Positions 1 to 11,500 of a DNA stretch of 64,000 nucleotides are shown piece by piece (within the stretch, counting starts at the first letter, position 1; each line of letters begins with the position of its first letter). Both the position numbers and the translations under genes were made by a program. Under the pieces are notes generated by a model. That model did no database searches. It was not told the origin of the DNA and was given only the letters and a program-made list of their open reading frames with translations. The DNA comes from Tragulus kanchil. Lineage: Eukaryota; Chordata; Mammalia; Artiodactyla; Tragulidae. The DNA lies in assembly GCA_022376925.1 (NCBI GenBank), contig JAIOJX010000004.1, positions 124,459,123 through 124,523,122 on the forward strand, read 5' to 3'.

Positions 1-1632
1 AATACAAGAAATAATATTCTATAGGGTCAAGGAGAGGGAAATTGTCTGCTTTAATGACAGAAGTAAGTACAGCTAATGCTTCATGAAAAAAATTTAAACT
101 TTTCAAAATCATGGATTCAGAACTATAAAATATAGGTGCTGCTACAGTTTATACTGCTTAGTAAAACCTATTTTTTACAATTGTATAGAGTTTTCCATTT
201 TTTTCCCCAAATGTGTCTTGAGAAAGACAGCTTAAATCTTGGTAGTGAAAAATTCAAAGCTAGGAGAAATGTATAATGGCTTGGATATTATGAGTTTCAG
301 TAGATTTGGTTCTATTTTCAGGTTTTGATGCTTAATGGGAAAATGAACATAATAGAAAAATATTTTTTTGATGTCATTATTTCCATATCTTAAATGGGAA
401 GGGTATTGTGTTTTAGAAAAGACAAAAGTCTACAGGGACTAGAGAGTTAAAGGAAACAGATTAAATGAGCTGTGGTAAGTAATAGGGAATGATGTGGAGT
501 GAAGCCCATTCTTAGAGTCATGAGGCTAATTATTGACCACGGCTGTGACCAAGTCCACCCTATGCTAATATCATTCCTGCAAACACCTGGAGCTTAAGCT
601 CCCAATAAAAGCAGACTGGTAAATGTGTTCAGGGCTCTTGATGCATGAGGTCTTGAGCCTCCTGTTCCCATCCTTTCTTTGTATGTGTGTGTATTTCTTA
701 ACGTGTCGCTACATCCCGTGTTCTCGCTGCACTCGTCTGTCATACTGCGATATTTGTAGACATCTCTATGCTTGGTAAAATGGGCCTTGATTAAAAGTAT
801 TACCACTGTTTCTCTGGAAAGTAACAGTCCTTCCTGCAGTGTAGAAAAGGAAAGAGTAGAGTTGGAAAGAGCATGATCAGCATGCCGTCATGGAATAAGA
901 ATTCAAACAGAGGTTAAGGGATATAGGTTATTTTTCAAGTTCTGCCACTGTTCTTCTCTGTGACCATGAGCAAGTGCTCAAAGCTCGGGAGCCTGTTTTC
1001 CCCTTCTGTCAACGAAAACATGGGCAGCCACTGTTCTCCCAAAGCAGCCTTTCTATAGGCAGTGGAAAATGACTTTGACAATGGACTAGAAACCCTCTTA
1101 GTCCTTAACACTATTACTCCAAACAATACAAGAAATAATATTCTATAGGGTCAAGGAGAGGGAAATTGTCTGCTTTAATGACAGAAGTAAGTACAGCTAA
1201 TGCTTCATGAAAAAATTAATCTTTTCAAAATCATGGATTCAGAACTATAAAATATAGGTGCTGCTACAGTTTATACTGCTTAGTAAAACCTATTTTTTAC
1301 AATTGTATAGAGTTTTCCATTTTTTTCCCCAAATGTGTCTTGAGAAAGACAGCTTAAATCTTGGTAGTGAAAAATTCAAAGCTAGGAGAAATGTATAATG
1401 GCTTGGATATTATGAGTTTCAGTAGATTTGGTTCTATTTTCAGGTTTTGATGCTTAATGGGAAAATGAACATAATAGAAAAATATTTTTTTGATGTCATT
1501 ATTTCCATATCTTAAATGGGAAGGGTATTGTGTTTTAGAAAAGACAAAAGTCTACAGGGACTAGAGAGTTAAAGGAAACAGATTAAATGAGCTGTGGTAA
1601 GTAATAGGGAATGATGTGGAGTGAAGCCCATT
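1..1632. repeat. Tandem duplication 1 (first copy cut by window start)
   Basis: Bases 1-510 recur at 1125-1632 in the same orientation. The second unit therefore runs 511-1632 (about 1,122 bp), and the left part of the first unit lies outside the window. The copies are nearly identical. A small indel/substitution cluster in an A-rich run (about 82-100 versus 1206-1222) separates them. No gene or recognisable mobile element is seen inside. The content is AT-rich unique DNA. Confidence 0.93.
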
Positions 1633-2248
1633 TAAACCAACTGACTTGCATCAGGCAAGCAAATAGCTTGGCACAATGTCACTATATCTTTTGGCTTTTC
1701 AAGTGTAATTTATATGTGAATCTCCAGGATTTGGGCATTTAATTTAAAAATTTTAGGTCACTGTGTAGATCAGACAAAAATGTGTCTGTGGGTCACCATG
1801 CAAACTCTGCCTTAGCATGTACAGCCAGGAGAATATTAGGAGAAGATCATTATTGATTCTGTCATGAAATCCTTATAGTACAAGCACAGAGAATGAAACC
1901 ACAAGAGACCACCTGGCTGGTAAACATTGTATGGATTAAAAATAAAAAATGTATACTAGGCATTATGCTGAAAACTGAAAAATACTTTTAAGGATTAGGA
2001 CAAAGTAATACAGTGGCATGGCAAGGTTCAGCTGCACCAAGGAAACTTCATCTCAGATAGCTGAGATCCTCAACAACCAGTTTCTATTCCTTCTGAATGC
2101 ATTCACACCTCCCACAGTGCAGTGAATCTGATGTTGTGATCAAGCACCCTCAGTCACTGGAATATTCACTTAATAACAAACATTCTGCAGAGAAAATTAG
2201 GCCATGTTTCAGCCTCATTCTTAACTACTTTATCAAAAAAGAGATGAG
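1633..2248. other. Unique non-coding DNA
   Basis: This is AT-rich single-copy sequence without a convincing reading frame or mobile element. It ends at the 11-bp target-site duplicate (2238-2248) of the SINE that follows. Confidence 0.5.
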
Positions 2249-2598
2249 GGGCTTCCCCTGAGGTGCTTCCCCTGGTGGTGCAGTGGGTAAGGACACCACC
2301 TTGCAGTGCAAGGGGCGCTGGCTTGATCCCTGGCCTGGGAAGATCCCACGTGCCGCAGAGCGGCTGGACGGATGTGTCCAATCACCGAGCCGGAGCTCTG
2401 GAGCGCATGTGCCCAGAGCCGGCGCTGTGCAACAGCAGAGGCCACCGCGATGGGAGGCCCACAGGAGCCAAAGAACAAAGATGGATGAAAATAGGGAAAT
2501 GAAAGACCAATAGAAGTGGCCTGCTTGCTCCCCTCCCTCCCCAACCCGACCCCCGCTCAAAATAAATAAATAAATAAATCTTTAGAAAAAAAAAAAAG
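2249..2598 (+). mobile_element. Long CHR-type tRNA-derived SINE, copy 1
   Basis: The head has the tRNA-like promoter of CHR SINEs (CCCTGGTGGTGCAGTGGGTA, then a B-box-like GGCTTGATCCC). A GC-rich body follows, then a distinctive tail containing GACCAATAGAAGTGG, an AAATAAATAAATAAAT tract and poly-A. It is flanked by an 11-bp target-site duplication, AAAGAGATGAG, at 2238-2248 and 2599-2609, which shows insertion by retrotransposition. The 5' end carries a short partial repeat of its own start (GCTTCCCCTG twice). Reading frames of 70-110 aa here are by-products of the GC-rich SINE body. Confidence 0.85.
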
Positions 2599-2624
2599 AA
2601 AGAGATGAGTAAAGAGTAATAGAG

Positions 2625-2956
2625 GACTTTCCCTGGTGGTCCAGTGGGTAAGGACACCACCTTGCAGTGCAAGGGGCACCGGTTCGTTCCCTGGCCTAGG
2701 AAGATCCCACGTGCCGTGGAGAGGCTGGACCGATGTGTCCAATTACCGAGCTGGAGCTCTGGGGTGCATGCGCCCAGAGCCGGCGCTCTGCGACAACAGA
2801 GGCCACCGCGATGGGAGGCCCACAGGAGCCAAAGAACAAAGACAGATGAAAATAGAGAAATGTAAGACCAATAGAAGTGGCCCACCCGTCCCCCTCCCTC
2901 CCCACCCCACTCCCCAAAAAGATAAATAAATAAAACAAATTAAAAAAAAAAAGAAG
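2625..2956 (+). mobile_element. Long CHR-type tRNA-derived SINE, copy 2
   Basis: This is the same element type as at 2249-2598, in the same orientation, inserted 15 bp beyond that element's target-site duplicate. The head, GC-rich body, GACCAATAGAAGTGGCC tail motif, AAATAAATAAA tract and poly-A all correspond. A 7-bp target-site duplication AATAGAG flanks it (2618-2624 and 2957-2963). The two copies differ at many positions, so they are independent insertions and not a recent tandem copy. Confidence 0.85.
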
Positions 2957-2963
2957 AATAGAG

Positions 2964-3322
2964 AAAATATTCAAAATAATGAGACAACCTTTCTTTAACC
3001 GCTTGACAGTAGAAATAGCATTTGTAATTTTAGTTAAGATGGTAATTTCCTAATGTGATATTATTTCAGTGTTCTAAGTAAATCTACGGGAGATAAAAGT
3101 TCTTTTGGAAATAAATATTGTCCTACTGCTTGGTAAATAGCTATTGAGACAGCAAGACAATGAACACCTTGTTGGTACATACGTGGTCTTGACCCCCTTC
3201 CCACTTAATAGGCTTTGCTCCCTCTATTCTCTCTCCTTGAAATGTCTTTCTACACATTAAAATCCTGCCCATCCTTCAAGGTCCAGCTCAGTGGTGGCTC
3301 TTCAGTGAAGTGAGATGTTGTC
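2964..3322. other. Unique DNA with a probable L2 fragment
   Basis: The first part (2964-3190) is AT-rich and unassigned. About 3225-3320 contains CATCCTTCAAGGTCCAGCTC followed by CTTCAGTGAAG, which resembles the 3' part of the ancient L2 LINE. The match is from memory of the family and short. No coding signal is seen. Confidence 0.35.
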
Positions 3323-3772
3323 TCTTTCTCTAATGAATCCCCATGTGTGTTTACTCCTTATTCTAGTAACAGATGGTAAGTTTCTTAAAAGCGTAGATAA
3401 ATGCATAGGTGACATTTTATCTCTTAAATTATGGAGTAAATGCTGCTGTTGTTTAGAGTAATAGTATAATCTTAAATTGTATATTCACTTTTAGAAATCT
3501 GTTCTACTGGAGTTCTCCTACAGAAATGACATAAAGACAACATGAAATTAAGGTAAGTGCTCTATGGCAGTATAAGGGGTGTAATACCTCCTCTCATTAG
3601 GCTAAAAAGAATAAAAATCTATTTGAAGGTGGGGAAATGGAAAGCACCAGGAGAGAAAAATCACGTTTTCAAATCCATGTGAAAAAATTTTTTGTATGTG
3701 GTAGAATGAAGAGGAAAAAATACTAACTAGATATTAGTTGCTTCAATTCAGGCAATTTTAGAAATAAGTCAC

Positions 3773-4116
3773 AGATTTCCCTGGTGGCACAGTGGATAAA
3801 ATTTGCCTGCCAATGTATTGGACATGAGTTGGATCCCTGGTCCAGGAAGATGCCACATGCTGAGGAACAACTAACCCTGTGCGCCATAGCTCTTGAGCCT
3901 TAGCTCGAGAGCCCATGAAGCGTAACTAGTGAGCCTGCATGCCATGACTACTGAAGGCCACATGCTTAGAGCCTCCGCACCACAACAGGAGAAGACAGTG
4001 CATGAGAAGCTACAAATGGCAACAAAGAGTAACTCCCACTAACCACAACTAGAGGAAGTCCAGGCAAAGAGTAAGGAAGACCCAGTGCAGTCAAAAAATA
4101 AATAAAATATTTTTTA
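3773..4116 (+). mobile_element. CHR-type SINE (degenerate), first copy
   Basis: It starts with TTTCCCTGGTGGCACAGTGG, has a B-box-like GTTGGATCCCTGG, then the CHR body of repeated GAGCC/CATGCC blocks and a tail AAAAAATAAATAAAAT. It is about 340 bp and diverged from the family pattern. It lies inside tandem duplication 2, so it exists again at 4893-5236 by copying, not by a second insertion. Confidence 0.75.
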
Positions 4117-4892
4117 AAAAGAACTATATTTTAAAAAAAGAATTAAGTTCTTTGTTGCATTGCAGAAGGAACATTCTTCTGCTTATCAGTGCTATTTAAT
4201 CATTACTCTACCTTTTTCTTTCTCTTATGAAAATTACTAGATTCTACACAAACAGAAATGAGTTTGTATTAGGTCCTATTCTAATAAGCAAAATATTGTG
4301 TGTGAGAGAGAATATTGCCCCTTTCTTACCTAATCATAATCACAATATGCCAAGTCTTTCATAATGTCAGAGTGAGCGTGACATGATGAACTGATGAAAT
4401 GGAGCCTGGGCAGAGAGAAAGGTAGCTGTTGGAGGGAAGCTGTCTTTCTCTAATGAATCCCCATGTGTGTTTACTCCTTATTCTAGTAACAGATGGTAAG
4501 TTTCTTAAAAGCGTAGATAAATGCATAGGTGACATTTTATCTCTTAAATTATGGAGTAAATGCTGCTGTTGTTTAGAGTAATAGTATAATCTTAAATTGT
4601 ATATTCACTTTTAGAAATCTGTTCTACTGGAGTTCTCCTACAGAAATGACATAAAGACAACATGAAATTAAGGTAAGTGCTCTATGGCAGTATAAGGGGT
4701 GTAATACCTCCTCTCATTAGGCTAAAAAGAATAAAAATCTATTTGAAGGTGGGGAAATGGAAAGCACCAGGAGAGAAAAATCACGTTTTCAAATCCATGT
4801 GAAAAAATTTTTTGTATGTGGTAGAATGAAGAGGAAAAAATACTAACTAGATATTAGTTGCTTCAATTCAGGCAATTTTAGAAATAAGTCAC

Positions 4893-5236
4893 AGATTTCC
4901 CTGGTGGCACAGTGGATAAAATTTGCCTGCCAATGTATTGGACATGAGTTGGATCCCTGGTCCAGGAAGATGCCACATGCTGAGGAACAACTAACCCTGT
5001 GCGCCATAGCTCTTGAGCCTTAGCTCGAGAGCCCATGAAGCGTAACTAGTGAGCCTGCATGCCATGACTACTGAAGGCCACATGCTTAGAGCCTCCGCAC
5101 CACAACAGGAGAAGACAGTGCATGAGAAGCTACAAATGGCAACAAAGAGTAACTCCCACTAACCACAACTAGAGGAAGTCCAGGCAAAGAGTAAGGAAGA
5201 CCCAGTGCAGTCAAAAAATAAATAAAATATTTTTTA
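4893..5236 (+). mobile_element. CHR-type SINE, duplicate of 3773-4116
   Basis: It has the same sequence as the SINE 1,120 bp upstream, carried by tandem duplication 2. It should be counted once if the duplication is an assembly artefact. Confidence 0.75.
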
Positions 5237-6146
5237 AAAAGAACTATATTTTAAAAAAAGAATTAAGTTCTTTGTTGCATTGCAGAAGGAACATTCTTCT
5301 GCTTATCAGTGCTATTTAATCATTACTCTACCTTTTTCTTTCTCTTATGAAAATTACTAGATTCTACACAAACAGAAATGAGTTTGTATTAGGTCCTATT
5401 CTAATAAGCAAAATATTGTGTGTGAGAGAGAATATTGCCCCTTTCTTACCTAATCATAATCACAATATGCCAAGTCTTTCATAATGTCAGAGTGAGCGTG
5501 ACATGATGAACTGATGAAATGGAGCCTGGGCAGAGAGAAAGGTAGCTGTTGGAGGGAAGCTGTTGTAAGAACACACAAAATGATAGGACATATAATTAGC
5601 TCTGTAAATTGTGAGACATGATTCGTGTTCCTATTTCTCATAGGAAAATGTAAAAATTAGATTTTTTCAAAAATTTAAGTGAAAACTAAGACAAGGAAAA
5701 ATTATGAGCACAACTTATAGAGACCTACAGTTAACCATGGATGTTCATACTCCATCTTGTTCATTCCTTTTAAGACTAAAAGGTTAAGTCTGAGGTTAAG
5801 TTGATGGAAGGGAAGAGAGGTCAGTACGTAACTTCACAGGTGAGTGAGGGAATAAAGGAGTAATAATAAAGGATCAAAAGTTGAGGAACTTCTAGCAGCT
5901 GGGAGAACTCTGGCCTCAGGAACCTCATTTGGGGGGACTCTGGGGTTTCCTAGGATACTGTATGGTAATCATGAAGTACTGTTGGGATCAGAAAGAGAAT
6001 TAGGCTAAAGGAGCCAATGAAGCTTTCATGGGGAGCATGGGATATCTTTAAGACCCCAGGTGCCAGACACAGCTGCAGGTTGGAATCAAGATAACACAAA
6101 AATCATTTCAGAAGAGCTCTAAATAAAGATAGTTGTCCTTAGAGGG

Positions 6147-6350
6147 GGCTTCCCAGGTGGTGCTAGTGGTAAGGGACCCACCTGCCAATGCAGGAGATGT
6201 AAGAGATGTGGGTTCGATCCCTGAGTCAGGAAGATCCCCTGAAAGAGGGCATGGAAACTCACTCCAGGATTCTTGTCTGGACAATCCCATGGAAAGAGGA
6301 GCCTGGAAGGCCACAGTCCATGCAGGGTCACAAAGAGTCTGATATGACTG
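6147..6350 (+). mobile_element. Bov-tA SINE, first copy
   Basis: It starts GGCTTCCCAGGTGGTGCTAG, with a tRNA-Glu-like head and B box GGGTTCGATCCCTG. The BovB-derived tail follows (ACTCCAGGATTCTTGTCTGG, then GGTCACAAAGAGTCTGATAT). It is full length at about 204 bp. It is ruminant-specific. The frames of 60-113 aa across it on both strands are SINE-derived. It is copied at 7236-7439 by duplication 3. Confidence 0.92.
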
Positions 6351-7235
6351 TGCCTAGAGGTGGTGAGTCTTATTTGAAAGGCTGTGGATCTGAGGATCTC
6401 CTGGGAACCCTGCATTCCTCTCTTCAAGCCTGTGAGGCCTGCAGCACCACAATCATCCACAAAAGCTGGCTAATGGATGGGGCCTATTCTAATAAGCAAA
6501 ATATTGTGTGTGAGAGAGAATATTGCCCCTTTCTTACCTAATCATAATCACAATATGCCAAGTCTTTCATAATGTCAGAGTGAGCGTGACATGATGAACT
6601 GATGAAATGGAGCCTGGGCAGAGAGAAAGGTAGCTGTTGGAGGGAAGCTGTTGTAAGAACACACAAAATGATAGGACATATAATTAGCTCTGTAAATTGT
6701 GAGACATGATTCGTGTTCCTATTTCTCATAGGAAAATGTAAAAATTAGATTTTTTCAAAAATTTAAGTGAAAACTAAGACAAGGAAAAATTATGAGCACA
6801 ACTTATAGAGACCTACAGTTAACCATGGATGTTCATACTCCATCTTGTTCATTCCCTTTTAAGACTAAAAGGTTAAGTCTGAGGTTAAGTTGATGGAAGG
6901 GAAGAGAGGTCAGTACGTAACTTCACAGGTGAGTGAGGGAATAAAGGAGTAATAATAAAGGATCAAAAGTTGAGGAACTTCTAGCAGCTGGGAGAACTCT
7001 GGCCTCAGGAACCTCATTTGGGGGGACTCTGGGGTTTCCTAGGATACTGTATGGTAATCATGAAGTACTGTTGGGATCAGAAAGAGAATTAGGCTAAAGG
7101 AGCCAATGAAGCTTTCATGGGGAGCATGGGATATCTTTAAGACCCCAGGTGCCAGACACAGCTGCAGGTTGGAATCAAGATAACACAAAAATCATTTCAG
7201 AAGAGCTCTAAATAAAGATAGTTGTCCTTAGAGGG

Positions 7236-7439
7236 GGCTTCCCAGGTGGTGCTAGTGGTAAGGGACCCACCTGCCAATGCAGGAGATGTAAGAGATGTGG
7301 GTTCGATCCCTGAGTCAGGAAGATCCCCTGAAAGAGGGCATGGAAACTCACTCCAGGATTCTTGTCTGGACAATCCCATGGAAAGAGGAGCCTGGAAGGC
7401 CACAGTCCATGCAGGGTCACAAAGAGTCTGATATGACTG
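7236..7439 (+). mobile_element. Bov-tA SINE, duplicate of 6147-6350
   Basis: This is the same Bov-tA copy, carried by tandem duplication 3 and 1,089 bp downstream. It is not an independent insertion. Confidence 0.92.
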
Positions 7440-7744
7440 TGCCTAGAGGTGGTGAGTCTTATTTGAAAGGCTGTGGATCTGAGGATCTCCTGGGAACCCT
7501 GCATTCCTCTCTTCAATCCTGTGATGCCTGCAGCACCACAATCATCCACAAAATCTGGCTAATGACCTAAATCTTACCTACATTTTGAAGAAAGCATTTG
7601 TAGAAAGAAATGGATTCTTGTCTTCCTCCTTGACTCTGTTACTCAATTTCTCGTATTCTTTGGTTCTACATCAGTCAAATAAATGTATTCTGAAATAGTT
7701 ACTGTTTCCATTTAGTGACTATCAATATGCATCAGATAAATTTT

Positions 7745-7870
7745 TATATCTAATTTACAAAGTTGAAGAAACTGAGGTTCAGAGATATTATTAGAATTCC
7801 TCCAGCCTATACATTTAGTAACTGACAAAGGTAGGCTTTGACCATAGGCAGGTTTAGTTCCAAAGCTTGT
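7745..7870 (-). mobile_element. MIR SINE fragment
   Basis: The reverse-complement MIR core is recognisable: GAAGAAACTGAGGTTCAGAG, followed by TTAGTAACTGACAAAGGTAG. It is an ancient mammalian element, diverged and partial. Ends are approximate. Confidence 0.6.
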
Positions 7871-8903
7871 CCATAAGATTGCAAAAAGAGTGGGAGTTAA
7901 ATACAACACTAATAATTAAAACTATCACTTTAATTGACTAATCCTCAGCAGTACCAATATTATGCTACAAACAGTGAGCAGGCAGCTAGCTTCTAACAAA
8001 CAGCATGGAACTTTCAAATGAAATACAGTTGTTATGCAGATTACCTGGCTTAGGAACAAAAAGCAAATAAAATCCAAAGCTTTAGCAGGAACTTTGAAGA
8101 TAAAAAGCTTTTAAAAAGAAAAAAAAATAATTGTTTAAAACTGTTTTGAATGAGTTTCTAACAATGACTTTTATTTTTTAAAGCTAAAAACCTCCATGTT
8201 CTTTTAAGAAGCATAGAACTGCTAGCAATTTCAAGAGGGACGGCATCTGGCTCAAGTGACTAACCCAAAATGTGAGCAGCATTGTCATATGAAGCCGGAG
8301 GTAAGAACCTTCTGATAAAGACAGCTACCAGTCAACAGTCACTGTTCATTTTGTTTGTTGTTCATTTTGTCATTCAATTTTTTTAAATTTTAAAAGTGCT
8401 GAAATACACAAAGAAGTATATAAACTATATGTAATGATTATAAAGAATGATTATAAATCAAACACCCAAATAATAAGAGGAATGTAACATCATTTGTTGA
8501 TTAGAAGTTGTCCTCCTGAGTACCTTTTCTCAGTCAGGTCTCTGAAAACCTTTAGAGTAGTGACTTGAAGGACCTGAGGGAGAGGGTCATGAGTATTAAG
8601 GCAGCAGCAACTCTGGTGTATTCAAAGTCAGTGGGAATCCAGGTTGACTAGAATGATGACAGTAAGGAGAAGTAGTCAGGAATAAGGCTAGAGACAAAAT
8701 GGCAGGCTCCATTATATGGGCTCTAATCTTGTGGGCATTGTAGTCTTGTACTGTTTTAGACTCTGATATGAGCAATGGAGAGTTTAGAGTCATGAACTGT
8801 CATGAACTGACTGACATTCTAAAAGGATCGATATGACTGAGGGCAGAAGCAGAAAGGCAGGTCAGAAAGACCACTGCAATCACTCAAGCAAAAGATGAAG
8901 CTG
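7871..8903. other. Unique non-coding DNA
   Basis: About 1 kb of single-copy AT-rich sequence. 8500-8900 has a mixed-composition stretch (GGGCAGAAGCAGAAAGGCAG) that might be an old unclassified repeat. I cannot name it. No exon-like frame was found. Confidence 0.4.
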
Positions 8904-9034
8904 GTTTTGTACAGAGCGGTGGCAAGGGGAGCAGTGAGAAGAGGTCAAGTTATCTATGTGATTTAGACCTGATTTCCTTTTATTTTTACTATCACTTATA
9001 TATGCTTAAATATTACTTTCACTTACATACGCTT

Positions 9035-9150
9035 ATAGTGGTAAAGAACCTGCCTGCCAATGTAGGAGGAGGAAGAGATGCAGGTTTGATTCTTAGGTTG
9101 GGAAGATCCTCTGGAGGAGGGCACAATAATCTACTCCAGTATTATTATTT
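9035..9150 (+). mobile_element. Truncated Bov-tA SINE, first copy
   Basis: It has TAGTGGTAAAGAACCTGCCT, the GGTTTGATTCTTAGG B-box region and the ACTCCAGTATT tail start, then breaks off into AT-rich DNA. It lacks its extreme 5' end and most of its 3' half. It is duplicated at 10138-10253. Confidence 0.8.
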
Positions 9151-9219
9151 ATTTATATAAATAAGTTCTGTCATTATGCAGCTTGTAAAACTATATTTAA
9201 AGTCACCAGGAACTATAAC

Positions 9220-9280
9220 AAACACACACACACACATGCATTTTGTATATATATATATATACACACACACATACACAAGC
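9220..9280. repeat. Compound AC/TA microsatellite, first copy
   Basis: An (AC)n tract, then ATGCATTTTG, then about 7.5 TA units at 9246-9260 and a further AC run. The copy in the second duplication unit (10324-10383) is one TA unit shorter. Confidence 0.95.
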
Positions 9281-10137
9281 ACTTATTTATAAGGAATCTT
9301 CAGGGATACTTTTCTATTTTTTGTCCAGTACTAAAGCAACTTTCCTTGTAATGGCCTCATGTTGGAAGAAGAGATGGTTTACATCTGGTTCAGACTGAAG
9401 CTGAGATCTAGCTTTATGATAGGAAGGTCTCCTCCTATTAAACTGTCCACTTGTCAGTTCTGAGTGTGGTTTTCTGTTCCTGTGCTCATGAGGCCACGAA
9501 ACCTGAAATTTGAGTTTGCCACGTTAGCAAATGCTCTCATGATAAAACAGCTTTCTCCTGTATGAAGAAATGTCTTTGTTTTTTCTCCAGGTAGAATTTA
9601 GCCTAAAATATTCCTGTAGTCTTCCAAGGTCATCAGTGTAACTAAGAAGGCTTAAAAATTACTTTCATATCTTTTTTGGTTGGTTTCAGTTGGATACCTG
9701 GCCAAATACTTTATCACAAACAGAAGCCTACTCATTTATTCTCTCAATAAACAAACAATTTTTAGACATCTGCTACTCTGCTGGATATTTAAAAGAGGTA
9801 ATAATATATTGGGTATTAATCCTGTCTTGAGAAGCTTACAATTAAATTCAGAAGGAAGTGCATGAAACCCAGTCAAGGTAACAGTTTTCTGAACAATAGA
9901 GTTTGCCTTACTTATATGCAATGCCCTTGAGTTTTTTCCAAACACAATTTAAATAACTAAGAACTTAGCTTTGTGGAAAGAAACCTGTGAATCACCTTTT
10001 AAATTGATGTTTTGTACAGAGGGGTGGCAAGGGGAGCAGTGAGAAGAGGTCAAGTTATCTATGTGATTTAGACCTGATTTCCTTTTATTTTTACTATCAC
10101 TTATATATGCTTAAATATTACTTTCACTTACATACGC

Positions 10138-10253
10138 TTATAGTGGTAAAGAACCTGCCTGCCAATGTAGGAGGAGGAAGAGATGCAGGTTTGATTCTTA
10201 GGTTGGGAAGATCCTCTGGAGGAGGGCACAATAATCTACTCCAGTATTATTAT
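10138..10253 (+). mobile_element. Truncated Bov-tA SINE, duplicate of 9035-9150
   Basis: Carried by tandem duplication 4. It is the same truncated copy as upstream. Confidence 0.8.
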
Positions 10254-10323
10254 TTATTTATATAAATAAGTTCTGTCATTATGCAGCTTGTAAAACTATA
10301 TTTAAAGTCACCAGGAACTATAA

Positions 10324-10383
10324 CAAACACACACACACACATGCATTTTGTATATATATATATACACACACACATACACAAGC
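10324..10383. repeat. Compound AC/TA microsatellite, second copy
   Basis: The same locus as 9220-9280 inside the second unit of duplication 4, with about 6.5 TA units instead of 7.5. Confidence 0.95.
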
Positions 10384-11277
10384 ACTTATTTATAAGGAAT
10401 CTTCAGGGATACTTTTCTATTTTTTGTCCAGTACTAAAGCAACTTTCCTTGTAATGGCCTCATGTTGGAAGAAGAGATGGTTTACATCTGGTTCAGACTG
10501 AAGCTGAGATCTAGCTTTATGATAGGAAGGTCTCCTCCTATTAAACTGTCCACTTGTCAGTTCTGAGTGTGGTTTTCTGTTCCTGTGCTCATGAGGCCAC
10601 GAAACCTGAAATTTGAGTTTGCCACGTTAGCAAATGCTCTCATGATAAAACAGCTTTCTCCTGTATGAAGAAATGTCTTTGTTTTTTCTCCAGGTAGAAT
10701 TTAGCCTAAAATATTCCTGTAGTCTTCCAAGGTCATCAGTGTAACTAAGAAGGCTTAAAAATTACTTTCATATCTTTTTTGGTTGGTTTCAGTTGGATAC
10801 CTGGCCAAATACTTTATCACAAACAGAAGCCTACTCATTTATTCTCTCAATAAACAAACAATTTTTAGACATCTGCTACTCTGCTGGATATTTAAAAGAG
10901 GTAATAATATATTGGGTATTAATCCTGTCTTGAGAAGCTTACAATTAAATTCAGAAGGAAGTGCATGAAACCCAGTCAAGGTAACAGTTTTCTGAACAAT
11001 AGAGTTTGCCTTACTTATATGCAATGCCCTTGAGTTTTTTCCAAACACAATTTAAATAACTAAGAACTTAGCTTTGTGGAAAGAAACCTGTGAATCACTA
11101 CTCTCTGTATCAACACCCCATTTTTTCCTGGTTTATATGAGGCAACAGAGATTTAACAGAGAGGGACTTAGGAACAAAACCAGGGTGGGACGTTTCCAGA
11201 GATATTACCAACAGCTTAAAATCTGTTTTCTTTTAAAAATACTGTTTAAAAAATTTTATATGATTTTTAAAGGTTAA

Positions 11278-11500
11278 CTTTTTCATTTACAGTTATTACA
11301 AAATACAGGCTCTATATCCTTAGAGCCTATATGTATAGCTTCCCTTTATGTTGTACAATACATCTTTAAGCCTGTCTTACTCCCAATGGTTTGTACCTTC
11401 CGCTTCCCCACTCCTGTATTGTCCTCTGTCAATGGTAACCACTAGTTTGTTCTCTTATCTGTGTAAACTTTGTTCTCTTGGTTTCACTCAAAAGCTGATA
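11278..11500 (-). mobile_element. L1 3' UTR fragment (ruminant L1), first copy
   Basis: On this strand the block reads CTTTTTCATTTACAGTTATT, later TGTTGTACAATACATC and GGTAACCACTAGTTTGTTCT. These are landmarks of the reverse-complemented ruminant L1 3' UTR as I know it. There is no coding part. It is duplicated at 12371-12593. Confidence 0.65.

Larger units (their letters stand above)
3323..5562. repeat. Tandem duplication 2 (2 x 1,120 bp)
   Basis: Bases 3323-4442 are repeated directly and without spacer at 4443-5562, both 1,120 bp. In the parts I compared line by line I found no difference. The unit holds unique AT-rich DNA and one CHR-type SINE. The last 168 bp of the second copy (5395-5562) is also the start of the next duplication, so that segment occurs three times (4275-4442, 5395-5562, 6483-6650). 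Confidence 0.95.
5395..7564. repeat. Tandem duplication 3 (about 1,085 bp unit)
   Basis: 5395-6475 recurs at 6483-7564, with a 7-bp non-matching filler between copies (6476-6482). Three G/T differences cluster in the last 60 bp of the unit (CAAGCC/CAATCC, GAGGCC/GATGCC, AAGCTG/AATCTG), and one C-run indel lies near 5765/6853. The content is unique DNA and one Bov-tA SINE. Confidence 0.95.
8904..11098. repeat. Tandem duplication 4 (about 1,105 bp period)
   Basis: 8904-9995 recurs at 10009-11098, with a 13-bp filler at 9996-10008. The copies differ by one TA unit in a microsatellite and by C8917/G10022 a few bases from the second copy's start. The content is a truncated Bov-tA, an AC/TA microsatellite and unique DNA. 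Confidence 0.95.

Noticed and set aside
2382..2885. 167-aa minus-strand open frame
   Set aside because: It runs antisense through a GC-rich SINE body and its poly-A tail (hence the phenylalanine run). Near-identical peptides come from the other copies of the same SINE.
6119..6460. 113-aa minus-strand frame, repeated at 7208-7549
   Set aside because: Most of it is antisense Bov-tA sequence, and it is duplicated because duplication 3 covers it.
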